A stretch of 22,289 nucleotides of DNA from CAYMND01 sp964465065 (GTDB lineage Bacteria > Acidobacteriota > Aminicenantia > UBA2199). Positions 5,697 to 14,139 of this stretch are shown here, one piece after another. The stretch spans positions 1 to 22,289 of the forward strand of contig CAYXHZ010000051.1 of NCBI GenBank assembly GCA_964465065.1, in the 5' to 3' direction. The notes below the pieces were generated by a model. That model ran no database searches. It was not told where the DNA came from and saw only the letters and a list, made by a program, of their open reading frames with translations. A program made the position numbers and the translations under genes. The stretch's first letter is position 1; each line of letters opens with the position of its first letter.

Positions 5697-8354
5697 ATGG
5701 CTGACCAGGAAAAATACCCCAAAGGGTACGAGCACAAGGATATCGAAGACAAGTGGCGCCGGCTCTGGGACGAGCGGGGCATCTACCGCTGGGACCCGTC
5801 CCGCAGCCGCGAGGAGACCTTCGTGGTCGACACGCCGCCGCCGACAGTGTCCGGCTCCCTGCACGTCGGCCACGCCTACAGCTACACTCAGACCGATGTC
5901 CTGGTCCGCTACCAGCGCATGCTGGGCAAGAACATCTTCTACCCCATGGGCTGGGACGACAACGGTCTGCCCACCGAACGCCGCACCCAGAACGTCTTCG
6001 AGATCCGCTGCGAAGCCCACCTGCCCTACGATCCGGCCTGGAAGCCGACCAAAGCCGACGGCAAGAAAAAGGAGATCGAGGTGGTGTCGCGACGCAACTT
6101 CATCGAAGCCTGCGAGGCCATCACCGCCGAGGACGAGAAGGTCTTCGAGGGCGTGTGGCGCAAGCTGGGTCTGTCGGTGGACTGGCGGCAGGTCTACACG
6201 ACCATCGACAGCCGCTGCCGGCGCATTTCGCAGCATTCCTTCCTGGACCTGATCCGCAAGGGCAAACTGTACAACGAGGTTTCGGTGACCATGTGGGACG
6301 TCGATTTCCAGACCGCCGTCTCCCAGGCTGAGGTCGAGGACCGCGAGACCCAGGGCGCCTACCACGACCTGCGCTTCGGCATCGAGGGCGGCGGCGAGTT
6401 CATCATCTCCACCACCCGTCCCGAACTGCTGGCCGCCTGCATCGCCGTGGCCGCCCACCCGGACGATGAACGCTTCAAGCCCCTGTTCGGCAAGCAGGCG
6501 ATCACGCCGCTGTTCAAGGCCGCCGTGCCCATCGTGGCCAGCCCGCATGCCGATCCGGAGAAGGGCAGCGGCATCCTGATGATCTGCACCTTCGGCGACA
6601 TGGCCGACGTGGAGTGGTGGCGGGCCTCGGGCATGCCGGCGCGCCAGATCATCGGGCTCAACGGCCGGCTGCTGCCGGTGCGTTTCGACGCCGAGCCGTT
6701 CAGTTCCCTGGATGCGGCCGCGGCCCAGGAGGTGTACGACCAGCTGGCCGGTCTGACCGCCAAGCAGGCCAGAAAGAAGATCGTCGAATTGCTGACGGCC
6801 CAGGACAGCGCCATCGACGGCAAGGGCCCGGCCATGGTCGGCCAGGCCAGAGCCATCGTCCATCCGGTACGATTCTATGAAAAGGGCGAACGGCCGCTGG
6901 AGTTCATGCCCACCCGGCAGTGGTTCATCCGCATACTGGACGAAAAGGACGTCCTGCTGGCTCAGGGAGCCAAAATCCACTGGCACCCGGATTACATGCG
7001 CGCCCGTTACGACCATTGGGTCGAAGGACTCAACCAGGACTGGTGCGTCAGCCGGCAGCGCTACTTCGGCGTGCCCATCCCGGTCTGGTATCCGCTCCTG
7101 GCCGACGGCCGCTGCGACTACGATCGGCCCATCTTCCCCGAGCCGGACCAGCTGCCGGTCGATCCGCTCAGCGACACGCCCCGGGCTTACAGCGAGGCGC
7201 AGCGCAACCAGCCCGGCGGCTTTCGCGGCGAAGAGGATGTCATGGACACCTGGGCCACCTCGTCGCTGACCCCGCAGCTGTCCAGCCACTGGGGCGTCGA
7301 CCCGGAACGGCATGGAAAACTTTTCCCGGCCGATCTGCGTCCCCAGGCCCACGACATCATCCGTACCTGGGCCTTCTACACCATCGTCAAGGCCTGGATG
7401 CACCACGGCCAGATCCCCTGGAAGCACGCGGCCATCAGCGGCTTCATTCTCGATCCCGACCGCAAGAAGATGAGCAAGTCCAAGGGCAATGTCATGACTC
7501 CGGAATCCTTGCTGGACGAGCATTCCTCCGACGTGTTCCGCTACTGGGCCAGCCGCGGCCGCCTGGGCACCGATTCGGCCTTCGATCCCACCCTGTTCAA
7601 GATCGGCCGCAAGCTGGTCATCAAGCTGTTCAACGCCAGCAAGTTCGTTTTTTCCCAGCTGGACAGCTTCTCGCAGACGGACGAAGCCGCTTTTTCCCTG
7701 GACCAGGTGAGCTCGGAACTCGACCGCGCCTGGCTGGCCATCCTGGGGCAGACCGTCACGGAAGCGACCCAGGCCTTCGAACAGTACGAATACACCACTG
7801 CCCTGCAAAAGACGGAGGACTGCTTCTGGCGCTTCTGCGACCATTACCTGGAACTGGTCAAGGAGAGCGCCTATCAGGCCGGAAAGAGCGCCGAGAGCCG
7901 CTCGGCCCTGGCCACCCTCAACTGGTCCCTGAAAACCTTTTTACGGCTGCTGGCCCCGTTCATGCCCTTCGTCTGCGAGGAGATCTGGAGCTGGCGCTAT
8001 CAGTCCATATCGTCTTCCATCCACCTGGCCCGTTGGCCGAAGCCGGAGGAGCTGCAGGCCGTGCCGGCAGCAGAGCACGCCGACATCTTCGAATTGACCC
8101 TGGAGGTGATCGGGCAGGTTCGTTCCCACAAGACCGCATCCCAGGCCTCGCTGCGCACCGAAGTCGACAGCATCCGCATCGAGGGGACGGCCGAGCTGCT
8201 GGCGGCGATCGGCGGGGCGCTCGAATATATCCGCGATGTCACCTTCGCCCGGTCCTTGCCTCAATTGGATGAAAATCCGACCCCTCTGACCGGAGACCAG
8301 CACTTCCGGGTGAGTACCGTTCTGGCGGAAACGACTGCCGAGCTGCAGGGTTGA
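5697..8354 (+). CDS. valS: Valyl-tRNA synthetase, archaeal-type
   Basis: An 885-residue class I aminoacyl-tRNA synthetase that charges tRNA-Val in the cytoplasm. The HIGH signature is HVGH at residues 56-59, within TPPPTVSGSLHVGHAYSYTQ. KMSKS is intact at 591-595 (KKMSKSKGN). A CP1 editing domain lies between them, and the C-terminal anticodon-binding helices follow after about 690. The active-site wording (TVSGSLHVGH, then YPMGWDDNGLPTERR) is that of the archaeal-type ValRS rather than the usual bacterial form with PPNVTG and DHAG. This second type is known from archaea and scattered bacteria. The ATG is preceded by GAGG (5683-5686). The TGA abuts the stop of the convergent kinase gene (TGATCA). 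Confidence 0.96.
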   Translation: MADQEKYPKGYEHKDIEDKWRRLWDERGIYRWDPSRSREETFVVDTPPPTVSGSLHVGHAYSYTQTDVLVRYQRMLGKNIFYPMGWDDNGLPTERRTQNVFEIRCEAHLPYDPAWKPTKADGKKKEIEVVSRRNFIEACEAITAEDEKVFEGVWRKLGLSVDWRQVYTTIDSRCRRISQHSFLDLIRKGKLYNEVSVTMWDVDFQTAVSQAEVEDRETQGAYHDLRFGIEGGGEFIISTTRPELLAACIAVAAHPDDERFKPLFGKQAITPLFKAAVPIVASPHADPEKGSGILMICTFGDMADVEWWRASGMPARQIIGLNGRLLPVRFDAEPFSSLDAAAAQEVYDQLAGLTAKQARKKIVELLTAQDSAIDGKGPAMVGQARAIVHPVRFYEKGERPLEFMPTRQWFIRILDEKDVLLAQGAKIHWHPDYMRARYDHWVEGLNQDWCVSRQRYFGVPIPVWYPLLADGRCDYDRPIFPEPDQLPVDPLSDTPRAYSEAQRNQPGGFRGEEDVMDTWATSSLTPQLSSHWGVDPERHGKLFPADLRPQAHDIIRTWAFYTIVKAWMHHGQIPWKHAAISGFILDPDRKKMSKSKGNVMTPESLLDEHSSDVFRYWASRGRLGTDSAFDPTLFKIGRKLVIKLFNASKFVFSQLDSFSQTDEAAFSLDQVSSELDRAWLAILGQTVTEATQAFEQYEYTTALQKTEDCFWRFCDHYLELVKESAYQAGKSAESRSALATLNWSLKTFLRLLAPFMPFVCEEIWSWRYQSISSSIHLARWPKPEELQAVPAAEHADIFELTLEVIGQVRSHKTASQASLRTEVDSIRIEGTAELLAAIGGALEYIRDVTFARSLPQLDENPTPLTGDQHFRVSTVLAETTAELQG

Positions 8355-11300
8355 TCAGGCGCCTTCGCGCTGACGCGGCGTCTTGATATCCCCTTTGGGC
8401 AGCTTGACGGTGAACAGACTGCCCTGGTTCACCTGGCTGGTGATCGTCAGACTGCCGTTGTGCAGCTGAATGAATTCCCGGCACAGGATCAGACCCAGAC
8501 CCGTACCTCGTTCGCCTTCGGTCCCGCTGCTGCTGAGCGGGGTGTTGGGCGAATTCAGGGTGTCGAGTTTGTCCCGGCTGATGCCGATGCCCGTATCCTG
8601 GATACCGATCGACCAGCTTGTACCGTGGTCATAGACTGTGATCGACAGGTGACCGCCGCGCGGGGTGAACTTGATGGCGTTGCTGATCAGGTTGCGCAGG
8701 ATGAAGCGGATCATGTGCCGGTCGCCGAGCATGTCGCAGCGCGGCGGGATCAGCAGGCTGATCTGCAGTGACTTGCGGCTGGTATCGGTTTCGAACAGCT
8801 GCAGGATGTGGCGGATGAGCCGGGTGAGATCGATGCGGGAGGGGATGAATTCCATGCGGTCCAGCTGCGTGCGCGACCAATCGAGCAGGTTGTTGACCAG
8901 TTCGTAGGTCAGTTTGGCGGCGGCGTGGATTTCGTGACTGTGCCTGCGCTTCATTTCATGGCTGAGACTGTCGAAGTTTTCGATCAGAAATTCGGTGCCG
9001 GTGAGCAGCGAGGTGAACGGGGTGCGCAGGTCGTGGGCGATGATGGAGAAGAATTTGTTCTTGGTGCTGTTGGCCAGGCGGAGTTCGGAGTTGAGGCGTT
9101 CCAGTTCCGTTTTCTGCCGTGTCAGCTGCTCGGTGCGGGCCCGGACTTCGTCCTCGAGCCGGTGGGCCTGCCGTTTCTGCAACAAGGAAACGGTCAGCCA
9201 GGTCGGCAGCAGCAGGATGAAAAAGACGGCGATGGTCTGGAAGGCCGGGCTTTTCCAGAAGACCTGGGCGATGTGGATCGGGGCGCTGCGGCTGATCGGC
9301 CCCCATTCCCCGTAGGCGTTGGCGGCCTGAATCTCGAAACTGTAGCGTCCGGCCGGGATGTTCTGGTAAAAAAGCTGACTGAGCTGCTGGCCGCCGAGTT
9401 CGCTCCATTGTTCCATGTAACCCAGCAGACGGAAGCGGAAGCGGTTTTCGAACTCGTTGATGTAACTCGGGCAGAAAAAATGGATGGAGAAGCTGTTCTG
9501 GTCGTATTTGAGGTGAATGTCTTCGCCGGGGGCCAGGCTGAGCTGGTTGACGCGGATTTCGTGCAGGACGACCGGCGGCGGGGGGATCGAGGCGCTCTGA
9601 TCCAGGAGGGGCTGATATATGGAAACTCCGCCGTTGCTGCCGATCCACACCCGGCCGTCCGGAGCGATTTTGAGGGCGTTGCGGTTGATCTCGTGGCCGG
9701 GGACGCCGTCGCTGGAACGGTGCCGTTGCAGAAGCTTGCCGTCCCAGCTGATCACGCCTTTCTGGGTGCCGATCCACAGCCGGTTCTGCGGATCCAGATT
9801 GAGGCTGAAACAGAGATCGGTCAACGGGTTGTCGCCGAGCCGGAACGGCCGCATCGTGTCGCCGTCGACCCGGAACAGGCCGGCCGAGGTGGCCAGCAGC
9901 AGACCGTGGTCGGGATGGAGCAGGCTGTAGTACACGCTGTTGGCACGCGGATCCTGATGGCTGAGGATCTGCCGCCAGCGGCGGCCGTCGAAGGTGATCA
10001 GGCCCTGCGAGGTGGTGGAGAAGGCTACGGTACGGTCGCCCAGCCGCTGAATGTTGCGGATCGAGCCCAGCGGCGGCAAGGAAGGCGGGCCTTCCAGCCG
10101 GAATCCGTCCGGCGAGAAAGAGAAAATGGCGTTGTTGCTGGCCACCCAGATCCGGTCGTTGGCTGCATCGACGCAGACCCCGCTGATCGTTTGCTGGTCG
10201 GGTCCCGGCGGGCTGAAGAAATCCTGACGGCCGTCGGGGTGTATCACCAGCAGTCCCAATTGGCTGCAGGCCAGATACAGGGTGCCGTCGGCGGCCGAGT
10301 CGATATTGGTGACACGCTGGGTAAGCTTGGAACTGCTGAAATGGTGCTGGACGAAGCGGCCGTTCTGATACCGGCTGAAGCCGATGTTGTGGCCCAGGAT
10401 CACTTCGTCCTTCAGGAAATGGATGGCGCTGACCTCGTCTTCGAGCAGGCCGTGTTCGCTGCGGAAGGTCTTGAAACTGGGGTTGACCAGTTTGCAGGGG
10501 CCCCGTGAAGTTCCCATCCACAGCGTCTTTTCCCGGTCCTGGGTGATACAGGTGATGATCATGCCCCGCAGGCTGGAATGTCGGCTGATGTCCTCCAGCC
10601 ATTTTTCTTTGGCGGAGAAATAACTCAGGGACGGCGCATAGAAACGGTTCTGGTGCTGCAGCAGAATGAACAGGCCGCCGTTGTGGTCGCCGACAATGCT
10701 GCTGTAATCGTAATTATCGGCGGAAAACGCGACGGGGTAGAGCCGGCTGCCTTCCCGGGAGAAGCGGTGAATCCATTTGCGGCCGACAACCCACAGCGAT
10801 TCGCCGCCGTCGTTTTGCTGGCTATCCCAGGCCACACCCAGCAGATCCCGGTCCATAAGCCGATGGTTGAACTCGCTGGCCGAAAAGAGGCGACCCTGAT
10901 CGTAGCGGTACAATCCGGCCGAAGTGCTGATCAGTACGGATTCGTGAAAGCGGCACATGCCGGTGATCCGCAGCGTTCCCCCCTTGGCGGCGACGGCTTG
11001 TCTGTGCCAGCCGGTCTGTTCCTGGAAGCTGACCACGGCGCCGGAATCGACGGCCAGGATCAGGGTCTCGCCGTTTCGGGCGTCGTTGGTGACCAGGCTG
11101 TCGATCCAGGTCTCGTCGGCCTTCGTGACAGCCGCTGCGTCGACCGGCCAGTGTCGCCACTTTTTGTCCTGATAGCGGAAGATGTTGGCGTCGGTCAGGG
11201 TGCGGCGGTCCAGCATCCAGATCGCTCCGTCGGCACCCTGAATCATCTTTTCGGCCGACAGGGAGATATCGGCAGGGGAGCCGGTCTGCTGGCGGGTGAT

Positions 11301-11510
11301 CATTTGCCAGTCGACGCCGTTGTAAATGACGATGCCGCGCCGGGTGGACAACCAGATGCGCCCGTCGCTGTCCTGGAGCAGGGAACTGACGAACTGGTTG
11401 GGCAGTTCGTTGTTGTTCTGGTAATGGCGGTACAGGTATTCCTGCCCGAAAAGTGCGGACAGGCCTGGCAAAGCCAGACAGGTGGCCAACAGGCGGATCG
11501 TTTGGCGCAT
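8355..11510 (-). CDS. Hybrid-type sensor histidine kinase with periplasmic reg_prop propeller and Y_Y_Y domain
   Basis: About 1,051 residues from the ATG at 11510; an in-frame ATG at 11537 adds nine. I prefer 11510 because GGAA precedes it and MRQTIRLLATCLALPGLSAL reads as a signal peptide. The periplasmic part holds two-component-regulator propeller repeats, such as SDGRIWLSTRRGIVIYNG near residue 50 and NRLWIGTQKGVISWDG. A Y_Y_Y domain and a membrane helix (about 756-778) follow. A coiled coil leads to HisKA with the phospho-acceptor in SIIAHDLRTPF (His826). The HATPase has the N box (NLISNAIKFTPRGG), G1 (DTGIGI) and G2 (GTGLGL). No receiver or DNA-binding domain is fused, unlike many Bacteroidetes relatives, and no response regulator gene is adjacent, so its partner is unknown. 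Related sensors often detect polysaccharides. It is divergent from the glycosyltransferase. Confidence 0.92.
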   Translation of the reverse strand: MRQTIRLLATCLALPGLSALFGQEYLYRHYQNNNELPNQFVSSLLQDSDGRIWLSTRRGIVIYNGVDWQMITRQQTGSPADISLSAEKMIQGADGAIWMLDRRTLTDANIFRYQDKKWRHWPVDAAAVTKADETWIDSLVTNDARNGETLILAVDSGAVVSFQEQTGWHRQAVAAKGGTLRITGMCRFHESVLISTSAGLYRYDQGRLFSASEFNHRLMDRDLLGVAWDSQQNDGGESLWVVGRKWIHRFSREGSRLYPVAFSADNYDYSSIVGDHNGGLFILLQHQNRFYAPSLSYFSAKEKWLEDISRHSSLRGMIITCITQDREKTLWMGTSRGPCKLVNPSFKTFRSEHGLLEDEVSAIHFLKDEVILGHNIGFSRYQNGRFVQHHFSSSKLTQRVTNIDSAADGTLYLACSQLGLLVIHPDGRQDFFSPPGPDQQTISGVCVDAANDRIWVASNNAIFSFSPDGFRLEGPPSLPPLGSIRNIQRLGDRTVAFSTTSQGLITFDGRRWRQILSHQDPRANSVYYSLLHPDHGLLLATSAGLFRVDGDTMRPFRLGDNPLTDLCFSLNLDPQNRLWIGTQKGVISWDGKLLQRHRSSDGVPGHEINRNALKIAPDGRVWIGSNGGVSIYQPLLDQSASIPPPPVVLHEIRVNQLSLAPGEDIHLKYDQNSFSIHFFCPSYINEFENRFRFRLLGYMEQWSELGGQQLSQLFYQNIPAGRYSFEIQAANAYGEWGPISRSAPIHIAQVFWKSPAFQTIAVFFILLLPTWLTVSLLQKRQAHRLEDEVRARTEQLTRQKTELERLNSELRLANSTKNKFFSIIAHDLRTPFTSLLTGTEFLIENFDSLSHEMKRRHSHEIHAAAKLTYELVNNLLDWSRTQLDRMEFIPSRIDLTRLIRHILQLFETDTSRKSLQISLLIPPRCDMLGDRHMIRFILRNLISNAIKFTPRGGHLSITVYDHGTSWSIGIQDTGIGISRDKLDTLNSPNTPLSSSGTEGERGTGLGLILCREFIQLHNGSLTITSQVNQGSLFTVKLPKGDIKTPRQREGA

Positions 11511-11551
11511 CGTTTTCCGTATACGGTTCGTGGGCATGTTTGAACGGTTCC

Positions 11552-11580
11552 ATCATACGGCTCGCATCAAAAAAAGTAAA
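11552..11580 (-). promoter_or_regulatory. Sigma-70-type promoter for the sensor kinase
   Basis: On the minus strand, TTTACT (11580-11575) and TATGAT (11557-11552) are separated by exactly 17 bases, matching consensus at four and five of six positions. The start would be near 11545. Downstream, a 10-nt perfect palindrome CCGTATACGG (11517-11526) lies in the leader. Its CCGTATAC half recurs at 11613-11620 over the -10 of the opposite promoter. Confidence 0.5.
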
Positions 11581-11591
11581 GCGTACGGCGC

Positions 11592-11621
11592 TTGACAGAC
11601 AGACGCCTTAATCCGTATACT
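11592..11621 (+). promoter_or_regulatory. Sigma-70 promoter for the GT9 glycosyltransferase
   Basis: A perfect TTGACA (11592-11597) and TATACT (11616-11621) are 18 bases apart. This is the best canonical promoter in the window. The transcript would start near 11628, leaving a leader of about 39 bases that contains the AGGAGA ribosome binding site at 11653-11658. Confidence 0.65.
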
Positions 11622-11666
11622 GCCTTGCGGACTGTCTGGAAATGAACGACACAGGAGAACTCGGAT

Positions 11667-12791
11667 ATGGCGGATGACGGTAGCAGTCGATCGACGGCGG
11701 CCCGGGAACGGGGCAATCGCGGCCTGCGTTTTCTTGACCGCTTTCTCGGTATCCCGCTCCTGCGGCTGTTGGGTTTTGTGCACAGGAAGCGGCCTGGACC
11801 GGTTCAGGTCCGGCGCATCGCCCTGCTCAAGACAGCGGCCATCGGCGACACGGTGTTGATATCGGCCATCGTCGGCGATCTGAGACGAGCCTGGCCGCAG
11901 GTTTGGATCACTTTTTTCTGCGGTGCCTCGAATCATGGCGCGGCCAAACTGCTCGACGGTGTGGACGAGGTGTTGTGCCTGCCGGTGGCCCGACCGCTGC
12001 AGGCCGTCCGAACCATGAGAGGCCGCGGCGGCTTTGACGTTCTGATCGATTTCGGACAGTGGCCCCGGCTCGACGCTCTGCTGGCCGGGTTGGGCGGATC
12101 CCGCTTCAGTATAGGTTTTCAAACCGCAGGGCAATACCGTCACTACCTCTACGATGCCGCGGTCTTGCACCGATCCGATCGTCACGAGATCGAAAACTTC
12201 CGGGCTCTGCTCGGTCCTCTGGCGATTCCGACCGGATCGTCGCCCCGGATAGCCTGCTCCAGCCCGGCCGGCGAGTCCAAGCGAGTGGTTCTGCACCTGT
12301 TCGCCGGCGGTCTGCGCGCCGGCCAGAAGGAATGGCCGGCCGAGAACTGGCTCGAACTGATCGACCATCTGCTGGCCGACGGTTTTTCGCCCGTATTGAC
12401 CGGCAGCCCGGAGAATCGCAGACAGGCGCTGGATTTGGCCGCCCGAACGCGGTATCCCGAACGGGTCCGGGTTACGGCCGGCGAGCTCGATCTGCCCGGT
12501 CTGATCGAATTGCTGGCCGGGGCGGCATTGCTGATCACCGTCAACACCGGTGTCATGCACCTGGCTGCGGCCTTGGATCGTCCGCTGATCGCCCTCAACG
12601 GACCGACTTCGGTCTTGCGCTGGGGGCCTCTCTCTGCCCGGGCGATCGTCCTGCGCAGCCCGCGCCCCTGTTCGCCCTGCCTGAACCTGGGCTTCGAGTA
12701 CGCCTGTCCTGGCAATGCGTGCATGCAGGAACTGACGGTCGAATCGGTGCTGGCGGCCTATGACGCGATTCGGTCCGGACGACAGCTCTGA
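11667..12791 (+). CDS. Glycosyltransferase family 9 (heptosyltransferase-like)
   Basis: A 374-residue GT-B fold enzyme of the ADP-heptose:LPS heptosyltransferase family, expected to add a sugar to a lipopolysaccharide core or related glycan at the cytoplasmic face of the inner membrane. The N-terminal Rossmann domain opens with RRIALLKTAAIGDTVLISAI (about 48-67). The C-terminal nucleotide-sugar domain has FAGGLRAGQKEWPAENW and the family's NTGVMHLAAALDRPLIALNG. The Cys-rich terminal element (CSPCLNLG, then CPGNACMQELT) is typical of GT9. The ATG is supported by AGGAGA eight bases upstream. A 45-residue basic N-terminal extension precedes the fold. It stands alone rather than in an LPS cluster. 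It is transcribed divergently from the sensor kinase and ends in its own hairpin terminator. Confidence 0.9.
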   Translation: MADDGSSRSTAARERGNRGLRFLDRFLGIPLLRLLGFVHRKRPGPVQVRRIALLKTAAIGDTVLISAIVGDLRRAWPQVWITFFCGASNHGAAKLLDGVDEVLCLPVARPLQAVRTMRGRGGFDVLIDFGQWPRLDALLAGLGGSRFSIGFQTAGQYRHYLYDAAVLHRSDRHEIENFRALLGPLAIPTGSSPRIACSSPAGESKRVVLHLFAGGLRAGQKEWPAENWLELIDHLLADGFSPVLTGSPENRRQALDLAARTRYPERVRVTAGELDLPGLIELLAGAALLITVNTGVMHLAAALDRPLIALNGPTSVLRWGPLSARAIVLRSPRPCSPCLNLGFEYACPGNACMQELTVESVLAAYDAIRSGRQL

Positions 12792-12799
12792 TGCAGATT

Positions 12800-12823
12800 C
12801 CCCAGCCTTGGGGCCTGTTTTTT
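12800..12823 (+). terminator. Rho-independent terminator after the GT9 gene
   Basis: CCCCA-GCCT-TGGGG (12800-12813) forms a 5-bp stem with a tetraloop. It is followed after four bases by six T (12818-12823), nine bases after the stop codon. Confidence 0.6.
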
Positions 12824-12851
12824 GCCGGATCTTTAATTCTTGTAGGGGTGA

Positions 12852-12881
12852 TTGCACTTTCACTTGTCGTTCATTTACAAT
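12852..12881 (+). promoter_or_regulatory. Possible promoter for the aminotransferase
   Basis: TTGCAC (12852-12857) and TACAAT (12876-12881) are 18 bases apart. The -10 is good and the -35 weak. The region between the upstream terminator and the gene is AT-rich, as expected for a promoter. Confidence 0.35.
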
Positions 12882-12922
12882 ATTGCTGAAATAACTTAAT
12901 TTTATTAGGACCGGAGGTAAAT

Positions 12923-14110
12923 ATGGATATCGGCAAGCTGCTCGCTGAGCGTACGAAGGGAATGAAGGCCAGTGCGATCCGGGAGATACTCAAGGTGGTC
13001 AACCGACCGGGCATGGTTTCCCTGGCCGGCGGTATTCCGGCTCCGGCCAGTTTTCCGATGGACCTGATGCCGGTCCTGATGGAAACGGTATTGAGCAAAT
13101 ACGGCAGCTTCGCCCTGCAATACGACCTGACCGATGGCTTTGTGCCCCTGCGCGAGGCCCTGAGTCCGTACCTGGCCCGCAAGTCCATCCAGGTCGGTCC
13201 CGATCGCATCTGCATCTCTTCCGGTTCGCAGGGAGCCCTGGACGCCCTGGGCAAGGTCCTGATCAGCCGCGGTGACACGGTGGCGGTCGAGAACCCGACC
13301 TACCTGGGTGCCATGACCGCCTTCAACGCCTATGGTCCGAACTATGTCGGTATCGACACCGACGAGAACGGCATCATTCCCGAAGCGCTGGAGAATGTCC
13401 TCAAGAACAACCGCATCAAATTCATATACCTGGTACCGACCTTCCAGAATCCGGCCGGACTGACTCTGAGCCTGCAGCGACGGCCCGTGATCGCCGACAT
13501 CCTGCGCCGCTACGACGCTCTGGCCATCGAGGACGACCCCTACAGCGAATTGCGCTACAGCGGTCAGTCTGTCCTGCCGCTGTGGACCTTCGCCCCGGAA
13601 CGGGTGATCTACCTGGGCACCTTCTCCAAGATTTTTTCGCCGGGCCTGCGTATCGGCTACTACATCGCTCCGGCCGAGGTGCAGACGGCCATGCTCAAGG
13701 CCAAGCAGGGAGTCGATCTCAACACCTCGACTCTGGGACAGGCCCTGGCCGCCGAGTACCTGAGCGGCGGTCACCTGGACCGGCAGCTGCCCAAGATCAT
13801 CGATCTGTACCGTCCTCGTCAGAAGGCCATGCTCGACGCCCTGGCCGATTTCTTCCCGGCGGGCTTCAGCTGGAGCAAGCCCGAAGGCGGCATGTTCATC
13901 TGGGCCGAAGGTCCAAAGGGTCTCGATACCGAAAAGCTGTACTACAAGGCCATCGAGGCCAATGTGGCCTACGTCCCCGGTCGCTTTTTCTTCTTCCGAG
14001 ACGATCAGGGCCTCAACACCATGCGCCTCAATTTCACCATGAGTTCGGAAACGGTCATCCGCGAGGCCATCGAACGTCTGGCCGGAGTGATCCGGGATTT
14101 TTGCGGATAA
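12923..14110 (+). CDS. PLP-dependent class I/II aminotransferase, LysN/2-aminoadipate type
   Basis: A 395-residue cytoplasmic fold-type I PLP enzyme without the GntR DNA-binding domain found in MocR proteins. The N-terminus (ISLAGG-like VSLAGGIPAPASFP, about 32-45) and ALQYDLTDGFVPLREAL match the LysN/2-aminoadipate and aromatic aminotransferase group. SGSQGALDALGKVLISRGD forms the cofactor phosphate loop region. VPTFQNPAG (about 171-179) and EDDPYSELRY follow. The Schiff-base lysine is K236 in GTFSKIFSPGLRIGY. A C-terminal Arg for the substrate carboxylate lies in NTMRLNFTM. GGAGG at 12913-12917 sets the start. Broad substrate range is known in the family, so the exact amino acid is open. 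The next gene starts 29 bases after its stop. Confidence 0.9.
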   Translation: MDIGKLLAERTKGMKASAIREILKVVNRPGMVSLAGGIPAPASFPMDLMPVLMETVLSKYGSFALQYDLTDGFVPLREALSPYLARKSIQVGPDRICISSGSQGALDALGKVLISRGDTVAVENPTYLGAMTAFNAYGPNYVGIDTDENGIIPEALENVLKNNRIKFIYLVPTFQNPAGLTLSLQRRPVIADILRRYDALAIEDDPYSELRYSGQSVLPLWTFAPERVIYLGTFSKIFSPGLRIGYYIAPAEVQTAMLKAKQGVDLNTSTLGQALAAEYLSGGHLDRQLPKIIDLYRPRQKAMLDALADFFPAGFSWSKPEGGMFIWAEGPKGLDTEKLYYKAIEANVAYVPGRFFFFRDDQGLNTMRLNFTMSSETVIREAIERLAGVIRDFCG

Positions 14111-14123
14111 GGGAAAGCGGCTG

Positions 14124-14132
14124 TGCTACAAT
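14124..14132 (+). promoter_or_regulatory. Extended -10 promoter of the radical SAM gene
   Basis: TGC-TACAAT is an extended -10 element (TGnTANAAT) ending seven bases before the ATG at 14140. Transcription would begin at or next to that ATG. No convincing -35 lies at normal spacing; TTGCGG (14101-14106) is 20 bases away, which is too far. Confidence 0.4.
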
Positions 14133-14139
14133 GGCCGGG

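Noticed and set aside
5403..7844. 813-codon open frame on the minus strand opposite mntP and valS
   Set aside because: It is an antisense shadow of the GC-rich valS gene: low-complexity Gly/Val/Asp/Leu wording, no domain, and valS has all its signature motifs on the plus strand.
8808..11543. Long plus-strand open frames (566 and 321 codons) opposite the sensor kinase
   Set aside because: The kinase frame carries propeller, Y_Y_Y, HisKA and HATPase motifs. The opposite frames are compositionally typical antisense shadows.
13582..14139. Upstream extension of the radical SAM gene frame by about 180 codons
   Set aside because: It overlaps the aminotransferase gene, is low-complexity out-of-frame sequence, and the B12-domain N-terminus begins naturally at 14140.
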